Notes: generated from the letters alone by a model not told the origin. A DNA stretch of 64,000 nucleotides from Sphingobacterium mizutaii (GCF_900187125.1 NZ_LT906468.1:620001-684000), one strand, 5' to 3'; counted from the first letter of the stretch, positions 19,164 to 28,824 are shown. Numbers and translations: made by a program.

Positions 19164-19186
19164 GGATTGTGCGCGAGGCACAATCC
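19164..19186. other. Perfect 9-bp hairpin between the two tRNA genes
   Basis: GGATTGTGC, loop GCGAG, GCACAATCC. On the plus strand it has no T tract after it, so it is not a normal terminator for the first tRNA. On the minus strand it is followed by TTTTTT. It may be a processing element or a block against antisense transcription. Confidence 0.6.
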
Positions 19187-19207
19187 AAAAGACATTCTAA
19201 AATACAT

Positions 19208-19280
<73 letters not shown>

Positions 19281-19285
19281 CTACT

Positions 19286-19323
19286 AAGGTTTCAATCGAA
19301 AGATTGGAACCTTTTGTTTTTTT
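19286..19323 (+). terminator. Terminator of the tRNA-fMet pair
   Basis: AAGGTTTCAATC, loop GAAA, GATTGGAACCTT (one G:U pair), followed by TTGTTTTTTT. It starts 6 bp after the second tRNA. Confidence 0.85.
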
Positions 19324-19349
19324 AAGACATAAGAACTTTCTAGTGTCTA

Positions 19350-19383
19350 TATATATGATGACCGGGTATATATGATGACCGAG
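19350..19383. repeat. Tandem duplication of a 17-bp unit
   Basis: TATATATGATGACCGGG (19350-19366) is followed directly by TATATATGATGACCGAG (19367-19383), 16 of 17 bases equal. The next bases, CGGAGTCGAGGTC, resemble a degraded fragment of the REP family described at 19550-19632. Confidence 0.6.
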
Positions 19384-19549
19384 CGGAGTCGAGGTCCACT
19401 TACAATATTGATCAAGATTATAGCGATCTGATCGTCCAGGTCCGTAGGGGCTTATTGCATAAGCCCGCCCGCTGTATTCCAGTCGTACCCATCATCCATA
19501 TCGTGGTAAGATCCCTCTCAAAACAAAGCCATTAAAAACTTATCGCCTT

Positions 19550-19632
19550 TACGAACAGTTCCGCAATCCTAGATTGCGGATGACAGTATCCTTAGATCCA
19601 TTCCCGTACAGATTCTTCACTCCGTTCAGAAT
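19550..19632 (-). repeat. REP-like element, copy D (family with covarying hairpin)
   Basis: Read on the minus strand: AATTCTGAACG...TGAAGAATCTGTACG, then TGTCAT, a perfect hairpin CCGCAATC-tag-GATTGCGG, and AACTGT. The order matches the copies at 57355-57438, 61173-61266 and 61686-61779, but the hairpin arms have a different sequence. The spacer around it (19324-19693) contains no gene. Confidence 0.65.
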
Positions 19633-19693
19633 TAGAATTATCTCAAGGGATCTAACAATCCACTCCCAATTCCCAAAAAAAAATCCTCCTCAC

Positions 19694-19722
19694 AAAAAAA
19701 GGAGCTGTTTTTACAGCCCCTT
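19694..19722 (-). terminator. Terminator of gltB-gltD
   Basis: On the minus strand, AAGGGGCTGT, loop AAAA, ACAGCTCCTT (one G:U pair), then a T run. It lies about 90 bp after the gltD stop. Confidence 0.8.
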
Positions 19723-19813
19723 CTAAAAAATATGGAAATACACTTGTATGTTTTGAAAACCTAGCAATATTCAATCAAAATATCTGAAACTGCTCCAGTC
19801 TATTGTCTAATGT

Positions 19814-21283
19814 CTAAAATGCTGTAGCATATACCGCTTCCTTGCTTTCCAACACCGAAGTGCCCATCAAGTATTCATCGACCTTTCTAGCGCATTCTCT
19901 GCCCTCGGAAATAGCCCATACGACCAAAGATTGTCCTCTTCGCATATCCCCTGCCACAAAAACCTTGTCTACATTGGTTTTGTATTCCGTTTCCGTAGCA
20001 TCTACATTCCCTCTGTCGGTAGTTTTTACACCCAGTTGGGTCAATAGACCTTCATGTTGTGGATGTAAGAAACCCATCGCCAAAGTCACCAACTCACAAG
20101 GGATTTCACGAACAGAACCTTCAACCTCCTTAAAGGATATCGGTCTGCCACTAGGATCCAATTCCCATTCCAGGTCTACGATCAATGCGGCTCTCAGGTT
20201 TCCTTCGGCATCACCTAAAAACTCCTTGGTGCTGATGCTCCAATGGCGTTGACAACCTTCTTCATGTGATGTCGTTGTTTTTAACAACATCGGATAACTT
20301 GGCCAAGGCATAGCTTCCGTACGCGCGGTCGGAGGGGTTGGCATCAATTCAAATTGGGTCACTGATTTGGCACCATGTCTATTGGATGTGCCGACACAGT
20401 CTGATCCTGTATCACCACCGCCTATTACCAGTACGTTTTTATCTTTAGCATGGATCTCCTCCACTTCAATTGGAGAACTTCCTACGCGTTTATTCTGTTG
20501 CTTTAGGAATTCCATGGCATAATGAACTCCTTTTAGTTCCCTGCCGGGAATATTCAAGTTCCTTGGAATGGTTGACCCTCCAGCTAAAACAATGGCATCA
20601 TAGGCCTCCAGTTCACTTGCCGGAACATTGTTTCCAACTTCAGCATTGGTCCTGAATTCTACGCCAGATTGCTCCATGATCTCGACACGACGGTCGATCA
20701 CTGATTTGTCCAATTTGAAATCTGGAATCCCATATCGCAATAGGCCACCAATTTTATCATCTCTTTCGTACACGACTACATCATGCCCAGCTTTGTTCAA
20801 TTGTGCGGCTGCGGCTAGGCCAGAAGGTCCTGAACCGACCACTGCGACGCGTTTTCCCGTCTTTAGGTAGCTCTTGTTCGGTTTTACATAGCCTTTTTTG
20901 TAGGCAATCTCGATGATGTGTTTTTCAATCTCCTCAATGGCGACCGGGTTTTTGTTTATTCCCAATACACATGCCGATTCGCAAGGTGCCGGACAGATCC
21001 TACCTGTGAATTCCGGGAAGTTATTGGTAGAGGAAAGGATTTGGTAAGCCTCCTCCCAATTGCCATCATAAACGGCATCGTTGAATTCCGGGATCACGTT
21101 CCCCAGCGGACAGCCTGAATGGCAGAATGGAATCCCGCAGTTCATGCAGCGTGCCGCTTGTTTATTTAATTGCTCATCGGTAAACGAATGAACAAACTCT
21201 TGATAATTCTGTTTTCTGCTTTCCACAGCATCTTTCTGAGGAAGCGCTCTTTCAAATTCTAAAAATCCTGTTGGTTTTCCCAT
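19814..21283 (-). CDS. gltD: Glutamate synthase small subunit GltD
   Basis: This 489-residue flavoprotein supplies electrons from NADPH to the large subunit for making glutamate from glutamine and 2-oxoglutarate. The N-terminal cysteine groups CMNCGIPFCHSGCP and CPAPCESAC hold iron-sulphur clusters. An FAD-binding motif, VVGSGPSGLAAAAQL, lies near residue 147, with GGLLRYGIPDFKLDK after it. The NADPH-binding motif VLVIGGGDTGSDCVGT is near residue 285, and VFVAGDMRRGQSLVVWA closes the FAD site. It is the second gene of gltBD, 18 bp after gltB. Confidence 0.96.
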   Translation of the reverse strand: MGKPTGFLEFERALPQKDAVESRKQNYQEFVHSFTDEQLNKQAARCMNCGIPFCHSGCPLGNVIPEFNDAVYDGNWEEAYQILSSTNNFPEFTGRICPAPCESACVLGINKNPVAIEEIEKHIIEIAYKKGYVKPNKSYLKTGKRVAVVGSGPSGLAAAAQLNKAGHDVVVYERDDKIGGLLRYGIPDFKLDKSVIDRRVEIMEQSGVEFRTNAEVGNNVPASELEAYDAIVLAGGSTIPRNLNIPGRELKGVHYAMEFLKQQNKRVGSSPIEVEEIHAKDKNVLVIGGGDTGSDCVGTSNRHGAKSVTQFELMPTPPTARTEAMPWPSYPMLLKTTTSHEEGCQRHWSISTKEFLGDAEGNLRAALIVDLEWELDPSGRPISFKEVEGSVREIPCELVTLAMGFLHPQHEGLLTQLGVKTTDRGNVDATETEYKTNVDKVFVAGDMRRGQSLVVWAISEGRECARKVDEYLMGTSVLESKEAVYATAF

Positions 21284-21301
21284 GATGATGTTCCTCCTTG
21301 A

Positions 21302-24300
21302 TTATGCTGTTACTAATTTCTTGTTCACCACATTCTTGTACTCTCTTGGGTACACTTTGATGAAACGGTTCCTTTCCGTAGCCCAATTGTCCAAGATAAA
21401 GCTTGCGCGCTCGCTCTTGGTCAGGTGGATATGGCGTTTCAATAAGGCTATGATGGCAGTTTCATCTTCCGTTTCTAAAGGATCTAGGTCTACCATTTCC
21501 TTATTGCAATTCTCTTTGAAAGTACCTGCCAGGTCATAGATCCATGCAATACCACCGCTCATTCCTGCAGCAAAGTTTCTTCCGGTCTCCCCTAGGATCA
21601 AGGCTCTACCTCCGGTCATGTATTCACATCCGTGATCTCCTACACCTTCAACCACGGCTGTCGCTCCTGAATTTCTTACTGCGAAACGCTCTCCAGCTTT
21701 TCCATTGATGAATAGATGGCCGGAGGTTGCACCGTAAAGTGCCACATTGCCGATGATAATGTTCTCTTGAGGTACCAAATTGCTTTCCTTCGCCGGATAG
21801 ATTGCCAATTGCGCCCCTGATAATCCTTTTCCTACATAGTCATTGGCTTCTCCTTCCAGTTCAAAGGAGATTCCCTTGGTGTTGAATGCACCAAAAGACT
21901 GGCCTGCAGAACCCTCGAACTTAAAGTTGATCGTATTGTCAGGTAGCCCTTCTGAACCATAGATCTTCGAAATCTCATTGGATAATAAAGTTCCGATGGT
22001 ACGGTCCGTGTTTTTGACCTTAAAGGTTCCAAACACTGGTGTTTTGGTTTCTAGAGCCAATTTAGATTGGTTCAATAAGCCCCAATCCAAGATCATGCTC
22101 ATGCCATGGTCTTGCTCTTCGGTATTGTACAGGGTTTCTCCATTTGCATTTGGAGCCACATGTAAAATGCCCGAGAAGTTAATCTTGTTGACTTTCCAAT
22201 GGGCTAGGTTTTCTCTTTTCTTCAAGAATTGAGCTTTACCTACCATTTCATTGATGGATTTAAATCCTAATTCTGCCATAATCTCGCGCATCTCTTCTGC
22301 CAAGAAACGGAATAGGTTCACGACATCATCTGGTTTACCGGTAAATAGCTTTCTCAATTCTGGGTCTTGGGTTGCTACACCAACCGGACAGGTGTTCAAG
22401 TGGCATTTGCGCATCATGATACAGCCGCCAGCAACTAAGGCTGCTGTGGCTACGCCCCATTCTTCAGCACCTAATAAAGTGGCAATGACCAAGTCTCGAC
22501 CTGTCTTCATCTGTCCGTCTGCTTGCAATACCACACGACTACGAAGCTTGTTCAGAACAAGAGTCTGATGGGCTTCTGCCAATCCCAGTTCCCAAGGTAA
22601 GCCAGCATGTTTGATGGAGCTGATTGGAGAGGCTCCAGTTCCGCCATCATAACCTGCAATCAGGATGACATCGGCATGTGCCTTGGCAACCCCTGCTGCA
22701 ATGGTTCCAACCCCTGCTTTTGATACCAACTTCACATTGATACGAGCTTGTCTATTGGCATTCTTTAGATCGAATATCAATTGCGCCAAATCCTCAATGG
22801 AATAAATATCATGGTGTGGAGGAGGGGAGATCAAACCTACTCCGGGAGTAGAATGTCGCACCTTAGCGATCCAATCGTCTACTTTATGTCCCGGTAGTTG
22901 TCCACCTTCTCCTGGTTTAGCGCCTTGCGCCATTTTAATCTGTAGTTCATCCGCTTGGGTCAGGTAATTGGAAGTTACCCCAAAGCGTGCTGATGCAACC
23001 TGCTTGATTGCCGAACGCATGGAATCGCCATTCGGTAATTTTTGGTAGCGCATTTCATCTTCGCCCCCTTCGCCGGTATTGGACTTTCCGCCGATGCGGT
23101 TCATCGCAATGGCCAAGGTGCTATGGGCTTCATGCGAAATCGATCCGAAGGACATCGCCCCAGTGGCAAATCGTTTCATGATTTCGCTCGCTGGTTCCAC
23201 CTGATCGATGGAAATCGGACTTCTATGTTTTGCAAAATCTAACAATCCCCTCAAGGTGAACATACGTTCCTTTTGGTTATTGATCAGTGTTGCGTATTTC
23301 TTGTAAGTTGCAAAATCATCTGTTCTGCAGGCCTGTTGCAATAGATGTACGGTCTGCGGGTTCCATAAGTGACCTTCACCTCTTCTTTTCCATTGGTAGA
23401 GACCACCTTCCGGCAATAGCGTAGGAGCTGAACGGCTGTTTTCAAACCCGCGCCAATGTTTTGCCAATGCTTCTTTCGCGATATCATCGAGGTTCAAGCC
23501 GCCAATTCTAGATACGGCACCACAGAAGTAACGGTCCACGACTTGGCTGTCTATACCGAGCACCTCAAAGATCTGGGCGCCATGGTAAGATTGCAAGGTT
23601 GAAATACCCATCTTCGAGAAGATCTTCAACAAACCATTACATACCGCTTTTACATAATTCTTTTTCAGGTCATCCCAAGTCAGATCAGTCTCCAAGTGCC
23701 CGATCTCTTTCATGGTCCGGATGCTCGCCAATGCCATGTAAGGGTTGATGGCGGTAGCTCCGAATGCCAATAGACAAGCAAAATGGTGAACTTCCCAAGC
23801 GTCTCCTGCTTCCACAACCAAACCTACAGCGCCACGGTTGCCCGTTTTGATCAGGTGGTGGTGTACAGCGGACACTGCCAATAAAGAAGGGATGGCACAG
23901 TGTTGTGAATCGATGGCACGGTCGGATAGAATGATTACCTCAAAGCCATCACGAACGGCGTCGTCTGCATAACGGCATAGTCTTTCAAGACCAGCTTCTA
24001 AAGAACCTTCCTTTCCATCAGCTCGGAAATAACTTTGGATGGTTTTTGCTTGGAATACACCTGTATCGATGGAACGCAATTTTTCCAGTTCACTTGAGGT
24101 CAAGATCGGATGCTCCAAGGTTACACAATGGCAGAATTTCTTGTCTTCCACCAAAATATTGCCTGAGTTTCCGATAAAGGTTGCCAAACTCATCACCAAA
24201 CGTTCACGGATCGGATCGATTGGGGGATTGGTTACTTGGGCAAAGAATTGCTTGAAGTAACTGGAGATATGCTGTGGCTGGTCAGAAAGGACTGCCAATG

Positions 24301-25801
24301 GCACATCCGTGCCCATGGAACCGATCGGCTCATAGCCTGTCAAGGCCATCGGGGTCAAAATCGTTTCGATATCCTCCCTAGAGTAGCCAAATGATAATTG
24401 ATATTTGAATACGGATTCCTTGGACAGGTAGGTAAAGGTTACCCTTGGTTCTGCCAATTCTTCCAATTTGATTTTATAATTGTTGATCCATTCGCCATAA
24501 GGTTGTTGACGGATCAGTTCGCCTTTTACCTCTTCATCTGAACGGATCTTTCCAGCTTCCATATCCACCACGAAGATCTTTCCGGGTTGCTGTCTTCCTT
24601 TTTTGATGATCAAGGCTTCATCGATAGGCAATGCACCGGCTTCTGAAGCAACTACCACGCGATCATCTGATGTGACTGCGTAACGCAATGGACGCAAACC
24701 GTTACGGTCTAAGGTAGCGCCGATGATTTTTCCATCGGTAAAACATAGAGCAGCTGGACCATCCCATGGCTCCATCAAAGTAGCATGGTATTCATAGAAA
24801 GCCTTTTTCAATGGGTCCATTTGTTCATTGCCGTCCCATGCTTCAGGTACCAACATCAACATTACATGCGGTAAGCTGCGGCCGCTATGGAGCAAGAGCT
24901 CCACCACATTGTCCAAACATGCAGAATCCGATTGTCCGCGGTCTACCACCGGTAGTAGGATTTCCATCTCCTCTTCCGTAAAGAAAGGCGATGAATAAGC
25001 CCTTACCCCTGCGTAAAACCAGTTTAAGTTTCCGGTCAAGGTGTTGATCTCACCATTGTGCGCAATCATGCGGAAGGGTTGAGCCAAAGACCAAGAAGGG
25101 AAAGTGTTGGTTGAGAACCTAGAGTGAACCAAGCCGAATGCGGATACCACCCGCGGATCTCTAAGATCTTTAAAATATGATCCTACCTGATAAGTAGTTA
25201 ATTGTCCTTTATAAATTATGGTTTTGCAAGATAGAGAAGCGATGTAGAGTGGAAGGGGGTACTCTTGGTGATTTTTGATTTTTTGGATGATTAAGCGTCT
25301 TAAGACAAATAATTTCCGTTCAAAATCTTCGGTGTTGGCAACACCTGCTGGCCTAGAGATAAAGAACTGGACGATTTCTGGTTCTGCACCTAAGGCGGTC
25401 GGACCGATGCCTTCTCGATTTACGGGTACGGCTCGGAACCCTAATAATTCCATGCCCCTTTCGTTTGCAGCCTCGGCAATGACTTGACGGCAAATACGGT
25501 TCATCTCTTCCTCCTTCGGAAGAAACAACATGCCTACCCCGTAATATCCTGGTTCTTGGAGCTGGATACCCAACTCAATACATTCTTCCCATAGAAATTC
25601 ATGTGGTAACTGGATCATGATCCCGGCGCCATCGCCCGACTCTGGATCGCAACCACAAGCTCCACGGTGTTCCATGTTCTCTAACATGGTAAGTGCATCT
25701 TTAACCTGTTGATGTGACTTCTGACCCTTGATGTGGGCTACAAATCCAACACCACAGGCATCGTGCTCAAACGCTGGGTTGTAAAGTCCTTCTTGCTGCA
25801 T
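21302..25801 (-). CDS. gltB: Glutamate synthase large subunit GltB
   Basis: The product is 1499 residues from ATG 25801 (MQQEGLYNPAFEHDACGVG). The frame extends upstream to 25873, but those 24 residues are AT-rich leader. Cleavage before Cys16 would expose the class II glutamine amidotransferase nucleophile. Domains in order: amidotransferase (16 to about 420), central domain, FMN/2-oxoglutarate-binding synthase domain (about 800-1190) and the GXGXG beta-helix (about 1240-1470). The 3Fe-4S cysteines are in CIMMRKCHLNTC. It converts glutamine-derived ammonia and 2-oxoglutarate to glutamate with GltD. Length is normal. Confidence 0.96.
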   Translation of the reverse strand: MQQEGLYNPAFEHDACGVGFVAHIKGQKSHQQVKDALTMLENMEHRGACGCDPESGDGAGIMIQLPHEFLWEECIELGIQLQEPGYYGVGMLFLPKEEEMNRICRQVIAEAANERGMELLGFRAVPVNREGIGPTALGAEPEIVQFFISRPAGVANTEDFERKLFVLRRLIIQKIKNHQEYPLPLYIASLSCKTIIYKGQLTTYQVGSYFKDLRDPRVVSAFGLVHSRFSTNTFPSWSLAQPFRMIAHNGEINTLTGNLNWFYAGVRAYSSPFFTEEEMEILLPVVDRGQSDSACLDNVVELLLHSGRSLPHVMLMLVPEAWDGNEQMDPLKKAFYEYHATLMEPWDGPAALCFTDGKIIGATLDRNGLRPLRYAVTSDDRVVVASEAGALPIDEALIIKKGRQQPGKIFVVDMEAGKIRSDEEVKGELIRQQPYGEWINNYKIKLEELAEPRVTFTYLSKESVFKYQLSFGYSREDIETILTPMALTGYEPIGSMGTDVPLAVLSDQPQHISSYFKQFFAQVTNPPIDPIRERLVMSLATFIGNSGNILVEDKKFCHCVTLEHPILTSSELEKLRSIDTGVFQAKTIQSYFRADGKEGSLEAGLERLCRYADDAVRDGFEVIILSDRAIDSQHCAIPSLLAVSAVHHHLIKTGNRGAVGLVVEAGDAWEVHHFACLLAFGATAINPYMALASIRTMKEIGHLETDLTWDDLKKNYVKAVCNGLLKIFSKMGISTLQSYHGAQIFEVLGIDSQVVDRYFCGAVSRIGGLNLDDIAKEALAKHWRGFENSRSAPTLLPEGGLYQWKRRGEGHLWNPQTVHLLQQACRTDDFATYKKYATLINNQKERMFTLRGLLDFAKHRSPISIDQVEPASEIMKRFATGAMSFGSISHEAHSTLAIAMNRIGGKSNTGEGGEDEMRYQKLPNGDSMRSAIKQVASARFGVTSNYLTQADELQIKMAQGAKPGEGGQLPGHKVDDWIAKVRHSTPGVGLISPPPHHDIYSIEDLAQLIFDLKNANRQARINVKLVSKAGVGTIAAGVAKAHADVILIAGYDGGTGASPISSIKHAGLPWELGLAEAHQTLVLNKLRSRVVLQADGQMKTGRDLVIATLLGAEEWGVATAALVAGGCIMMRKCHLNTCPVGVATQDPELRKLFTGKPDDVVNLFRFLAEEMREIMAELGFKSINEMVGKAQFLKKRENLAHWKVNKINFSGILHVAPNANGETLYNTEEQDHGMSMILDWGLLNQSKLALETKTPVFGTFKVKNTDRTIGTLLSNEISKIYGSEGLPDNTINFKFEGSAGQSFGAFNTKGISFELEGEANDYVGKGLSGAQLAIYPAKESNLVPQENIIIGNVALYGATSGHLFINGKAGERFAVRNSGATAVVEGVGDHGCEYMTGGRALILGETGRNFAAGMSGGIAWIYDLAGTFKENCNKEMVDLDPLETEDETAIIALLKRHIHLTKSERASFILDNWATERNRFIKVYPREYKNVVNKKLVTA

Positions 25802-25984
25802 TGTAATATGATAATTAGATAAAATAACAAACGAGTTTGCTAATATATGAATAAAAACATAAAATATTTGCAATAATGATAAAAATTAATCAAAAACGTT
25901 GAGGTTAATATAAATTTAATGCTGTTTGGTAATTGAAATTGTATTTGTTTCGCTATTTGCTTATAAAAATGGAATATCATTCGT

Positions 25985-25992
25985 TACATTTG
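25985..25992 (+). promoter_or_regulatory. Likely -7 element of the dipeptide epimerase gene
   Basis: TACATTTG matches TAnnTTTG and lies 19 bp before the ATG. The nearest TTG (25957-25959) is 25 bp upstream, longer than the usual 19-21. Confidence 0.4.
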
Positions 25993-26011
25993 CTATTTGA
26001 ACTAATAAATT

Positions 26012-27112
26012 ATGTTGATCAAAGAAATTGAAATTTATAGGTTGAGTATTCCCATGGAACCCTTTGTCATCGCAACGGGGGTTATGGAGTTTGCTCAGAA
26101 CACTTTCGTAAGGGTCATCTCGGATGAGGGCCTATATGGGGTGGGGGAATGTTCTGCCTTTCCGATGATTGTTGGGGAAACGCAAAATACCTGTATCGCA
26201 GTGGCACAGGATTTTGCAAAGATCTGGATCGGTAAAGACCCTTTGGCCATTGAAGAGAGATTGGCGGAACTGCATCTGTACATTGCCAAGAATGCCACTA
26301 TTAAATCTGCCTTTGATATGGCCCTTTATGATCTTGCCGCTAAAAAAGCAGGGGTACCACTTTATCAATTCTTAGGGGGTAAACCAAGGGAAATCGTAAC
26401 GGATATTACCATTGGTATCGCAAGCCCTGAAGAAATGGCTGCCAAAGCCAAGGACCTGCATGATCATGGTGCCGTTGCCCTAAAAGTGAAACTGGGCAAG
26501 AAACCACAGGATGATATTGCCCGTATTAAAGCTATCCGACAAGCAGTTGGCTTTGATATCCCAATTAGAATCGATGCTAATCAGGGCTGGAGCTATGAAG
26601 AGGCCTTGGAAGCATTAAAAGGCCTTGAAGCCTTGAAAATCCAGTTCTGCGAACAACCCATGCGTACGTATAACGACCATTTGTTGCCGCAATTAAGATC
26701 TGAAACCATCGTTCCGATCATGGCAGATGAGTCTGTTTATGACCATCATGATGCTGAACGCCTTTGCAGGACGGACAGTTGCGACTATATCAACATCAAA
26801 TTCTCTAAATCTTCTGGAATTGCAGAATCCTTAAAGATCCAAGCTGTTGCTCAAGAATTTGGTATCCCTTGTATGATCGGGGGAATGTTGGAGAGCCGAT
26901 TGGCACTTGCAGCAAAAACGCATTTTGCATACGCTGCACCTAATGTAAAATTCTTTGACTTGGATACCTGCATGGTCGGTCACCTAGAAGATCCGGTTAT
27001 CGGCGGTATTCAGTACGATGGCTATTCCATCAAGATTACGGAGGGGCCTGGGATTGCGGCCGACATTGATCCTGCATTTTTAGAGAAATGTGAAAAATGG
27101 ACTGTTTCCTAA
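26012..27112 (+). CDS. Dipeptide epimerase, enolase superfamily (L-Ala-D/L-Glu epimerase type)
   Basis: This 366-residue cytoplasmic enzyme of the muconate-lactonizing subgroup has Lys158 and Lys160 in ALKVKLG, metal ligands Asp188 (RIDANQGW), Glu214 (FCEQP) and Asp239 (MADES), and a second base lysine in INIKFSKSSG. That lysine pair on opposite faces marks racemases and epimerases. The family epimerises L-Ala-D-Glu from recycled peptidoglycan to L-Ala-L-Glu, and some members prefer other dipeptides. The specificity loop cannot be read with confidence. A 38-residue membrane peptide is encoded 12 bp downstream, probably in the same transcript. Confidence 0.88.
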   Translation: MLIKEIEIYRLSIPMEPFVIATGVMEFAQNTFVRVISDEGLYGVGECSAFPMIVGETQNTCIAVAQDFAKIWIGKDPLAIEERLAELHLYIAKNATIKSAFDMALYDLAAKKAGVPLYQFLGGKPREIVTDITIGIASPEEMAAKAKDLHDHGAVALKVKLGKKPQDDIARIKAIRQAVGFDIPIRIDANQGWSYEEALEALKGLEALKIQFCEQPMRTYNDHLLPQLRSETIVPIMADESVYDHHDAERLCRTDSCDYINIKFSKSSGIAESLKIQAVAQEFGIPCMIGGMLESRLALAAKTHFAYAAPNVKFFDLDTCMVGHLEDPVIGGIQYDGYSIKITEGPGIAADIDPAFLEKCEKWTVS

Positions 27113-27124
27113 AATAAAATCGAT

Positions 27125-27241
27125 ATGCTAAATAATGACTCTTGGGACCTTGGGACGAACGAGATCATCATCTTGTTTATCCTATTAGTGATTGTCGTTT
27201 TTTTCTTTTGGCTTTTCTCAAAGCTATTAAAGAGAAAGTAA
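27125..27241 (+). CDS. 38-residue single-pass membrane peptide
   Basis: ATG at 27125 opens a frame with an acidic N-terminus (MLNNDSWDLGTNE), a 20-residue hydrophobic helix rich in Ile, Leu, Val and Phe, and a basic tail (KLLKRK). The charge pattern predicts an inner-membrane helix with its C-terminus in the cytoplasm. It starts 12 bp after the epimerase stop and is followed 20 bp later by a terminator, so it closes a two-gene operon. I recognise no family. The fit to gene, operon and terminator makes it a convincing small protein. Confidence 0.65.
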   Translation: MLNNDSWDLGTNEIIILFILLVIVVFFFWLFSKLLKRK

Positions 27242-27261
27242 GCAGCAATATTTACGAAAAC

Positions 27262-27298
27262 AAAACAACTCCGAAATCCATGGATTCGGAGTTGTTTT
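27262..27298 (+). terminator. Terminator of the epimerase operon
   Basis: AAAACAACTCCGAA pairs perfectly with TTCGGAGTTGTTTT around a 9-nt loop, followed by ATTTTAT. Confidence 0.9.
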
Positions 27299-27379
27299 AT
27301 TTTATAGAGTTTTCAGCCCAATAGAATGCTTCCTAAGTAGCAATTTCCATCCAAAATTTCTATCCTTCTTTTAGGGGTT

Positions 27380-27490
27380 TCATTCGAGACTCATTCGAGA
27401 CTCATTCGGAAAAGCTTCAAAAATCAGAGCAGCATATGAGTAGAAGATTTTTGGCCATTTTGCGAATTTTCCGAATATGTCTCGAATAAG
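27380..27490. repeat. ATTCGAGAC inverted-repeat element, copy 1
   Basis: About 111 bp bounded by CATTCGAGACTCATTCGAGA on the left and CCGAATATGTCTCGAATAAG on the right. The left end repeats an 11-bp unit. Its reverse complement matches the element at 61907-61986 at both ends. No reading frame lies inside. The rest of the spacer (27491-27810) shows nothing I can name. Confidence 0.6.
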
Positions 27491-27810
27491 GTAAAAGTGT
27501 ATTGCCCTAATGCTCTCTAATTTAATTTCCGATCCATGAATTCCAATGTTTCAGGTGCGATTTGGAGTCGATAACAAAAGAAAAGCACTATCGAGGTTTC
27601 CAGCATTCTCGAGCTCGGTTTTTCAGCTTCCAGCCTACATAAAGAGAATTTTTTAACATTTGTTAAAAAACAGGCTTTTTAAGGGGAATAACTGCTTTTT
27701 TTAGGTCCTTTTAGATGGATATTATATTGACTATTGCTCAAATTTCTTTGATTGCAGGAGATTTGGGGCGATTAGCAGGCCTTGCGCTCAGTAATTCTTG
27801 AATAAATCAG

Positions 27811-27818
27811 TACCTTTG
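27811..27818 (+). promoter_or_regulatory. Likely -7 element of the deoxyhypusine-synthase-like gene
   Basis: TACCTTTG matches TAnnTTTG and lies 25 bp before the ATG. No correctly spaced TTG is visible. Confidence 0.4.
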
Positions 27819-27843
27819 TGGACATTTATTTGAATATAAGATT

Positions 27844-28824
27844 ATGAGTACACAAAGAGGTCCTATTTCTCAATTTATTGAGAAAAACTATCTTCACTTC
27901 AATGCCGCTTCCTTAGTTGATGCCGCAAAAGGTTATGAAACCCACCTAGCAGAAGGTGGTAAAATGTTGGTTTCATTAGCAGGTGCGATGAGTACTGCTG
28001 AACTTGGAATTTCATTGGCCGAAATGATCCGTCAGGATAAAGTGGCTATCATTTCCTGTACTGGTGCAAACCTGGAAGAGGACGTGATGAACTTGGTAGC
28101 GCACTCACACTATAAACGTGTCCCTAACTACCGTGATCTTACTCCTCAAGACGAATGGGATCTGTTAGAAAACCATTACAACCGCGTAACGGACACTTGT
28201 ATCCCTGAAGAAGAGGCGTTCAGAAGATTGCAAGTTCACCTTGAAAAAGTATGGAAAGATGCAGAAGCTGCTGGCGAACGCTACTTCCCACATGAATTCT
28301 TATACAAAGTGGTATTATCTGGCGTATTGGAGCAACACTATGAAATTGATCCTAAGAACTCTTGGATTTTGGCTGCTGCAGAAAAAAATATTCCTATCAT
28401 CGTACCGGGATGGGAAGACTCTACAACTGGTAATATCTTCGCTTCATACGTGATCAAAGGCGAATTGAAAGCACATACTGTGAAAACAGGTATCGAATAC
28501 ATGATCTATTTGACAGAATGGTACCGTGCTAACTCAGGTGGCAAAGGAGTAGGTTTCTTCCAAATCGGTGGTGGTATCGCTGGTGACTTCCCAATCTGTG
28601 TGGTTCCAATGATGTACCAAGATCTAGAATGGCATGACGTTCCTTTCTGGTCATACTTCTGCCAAATCTCGGATTCAACTACTTCCTACGGTTCTTATTC
28701 AGGTGCTGTGCCAAATGAGAAAATCACTTGGGGTAAATTGGATGTAGAATCACCTAAGTTTATCGTAGAATCTGATGCTACTATCGTGGCACCATTGATT
28801 TTTGCTTGGGTATTAGGTCAATAA
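27844..28824 (+). CDS. Deoxyhypusine-synthase-like protein lacking the eukaryotic catalytic lysine
   Basis: This 326-residue protein follows the deoxyhypusine synthase fold throughout: VSLAGAMSTAELG, AIISCTGANLEEDV, VPGWEDSTTGNIF, FFQIGGGIAGDFPI, SYSGAVPNEKITWGKL and ESDATIVAPLIFA. The NAD- and spermidine-site segments are present. In the human enzyme the segment after the triple glycine reads GGGVVKHH, with the lysine that carries the aminobutyl group; here it reads GGGIAGDF. Bacteria have EF-P rather than eIF5A, so hypusine formation is not expected. Related bacterial proteins are thought to act on polyamines or agmatine. The true reaction here is unknown. Confidence 0.85.
   Translation: MSTQRGPISQFIEKNYLHFNAASLVDAAKGYETHLAEGGKMLVSLAGAMSTAELGISLAEMIRQDKVAIISCTGANLEEDVMNLVAHSHYKRVPNYRDLTPQDEWDLLENHYNRVTDTCIPEEEAFRRLQVHLEKVWKDAEAAGERYFPHEFLYKVVLSGVLEQHYEIDPKNSWILAAAEKNIPIIVPGWEDSTTGNIFASYVIKGELKAHTVKTGIEYMIYLTEWYRANSGGKGVGFFQIGGGIAGDFPICVVPMMYQDLEWHDVPFWSYFCQISDSTTSYGSYSGAVPNEKITWGKLDVESPKFIVESDATIVAPLIFAWVLGQ

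Noticed and set aside
19842..20252. 136-residue plus-strand frame opposite gltD
   Set aside because: Shadow of a well-defined gltD gene.
25802..25873. Longer start for gltB
   Set aside because: The extra 24 residues would place the amidotransferase cysteine far from the N-terminus, whereas a short propeptide ending before Cys16 is the family rule.
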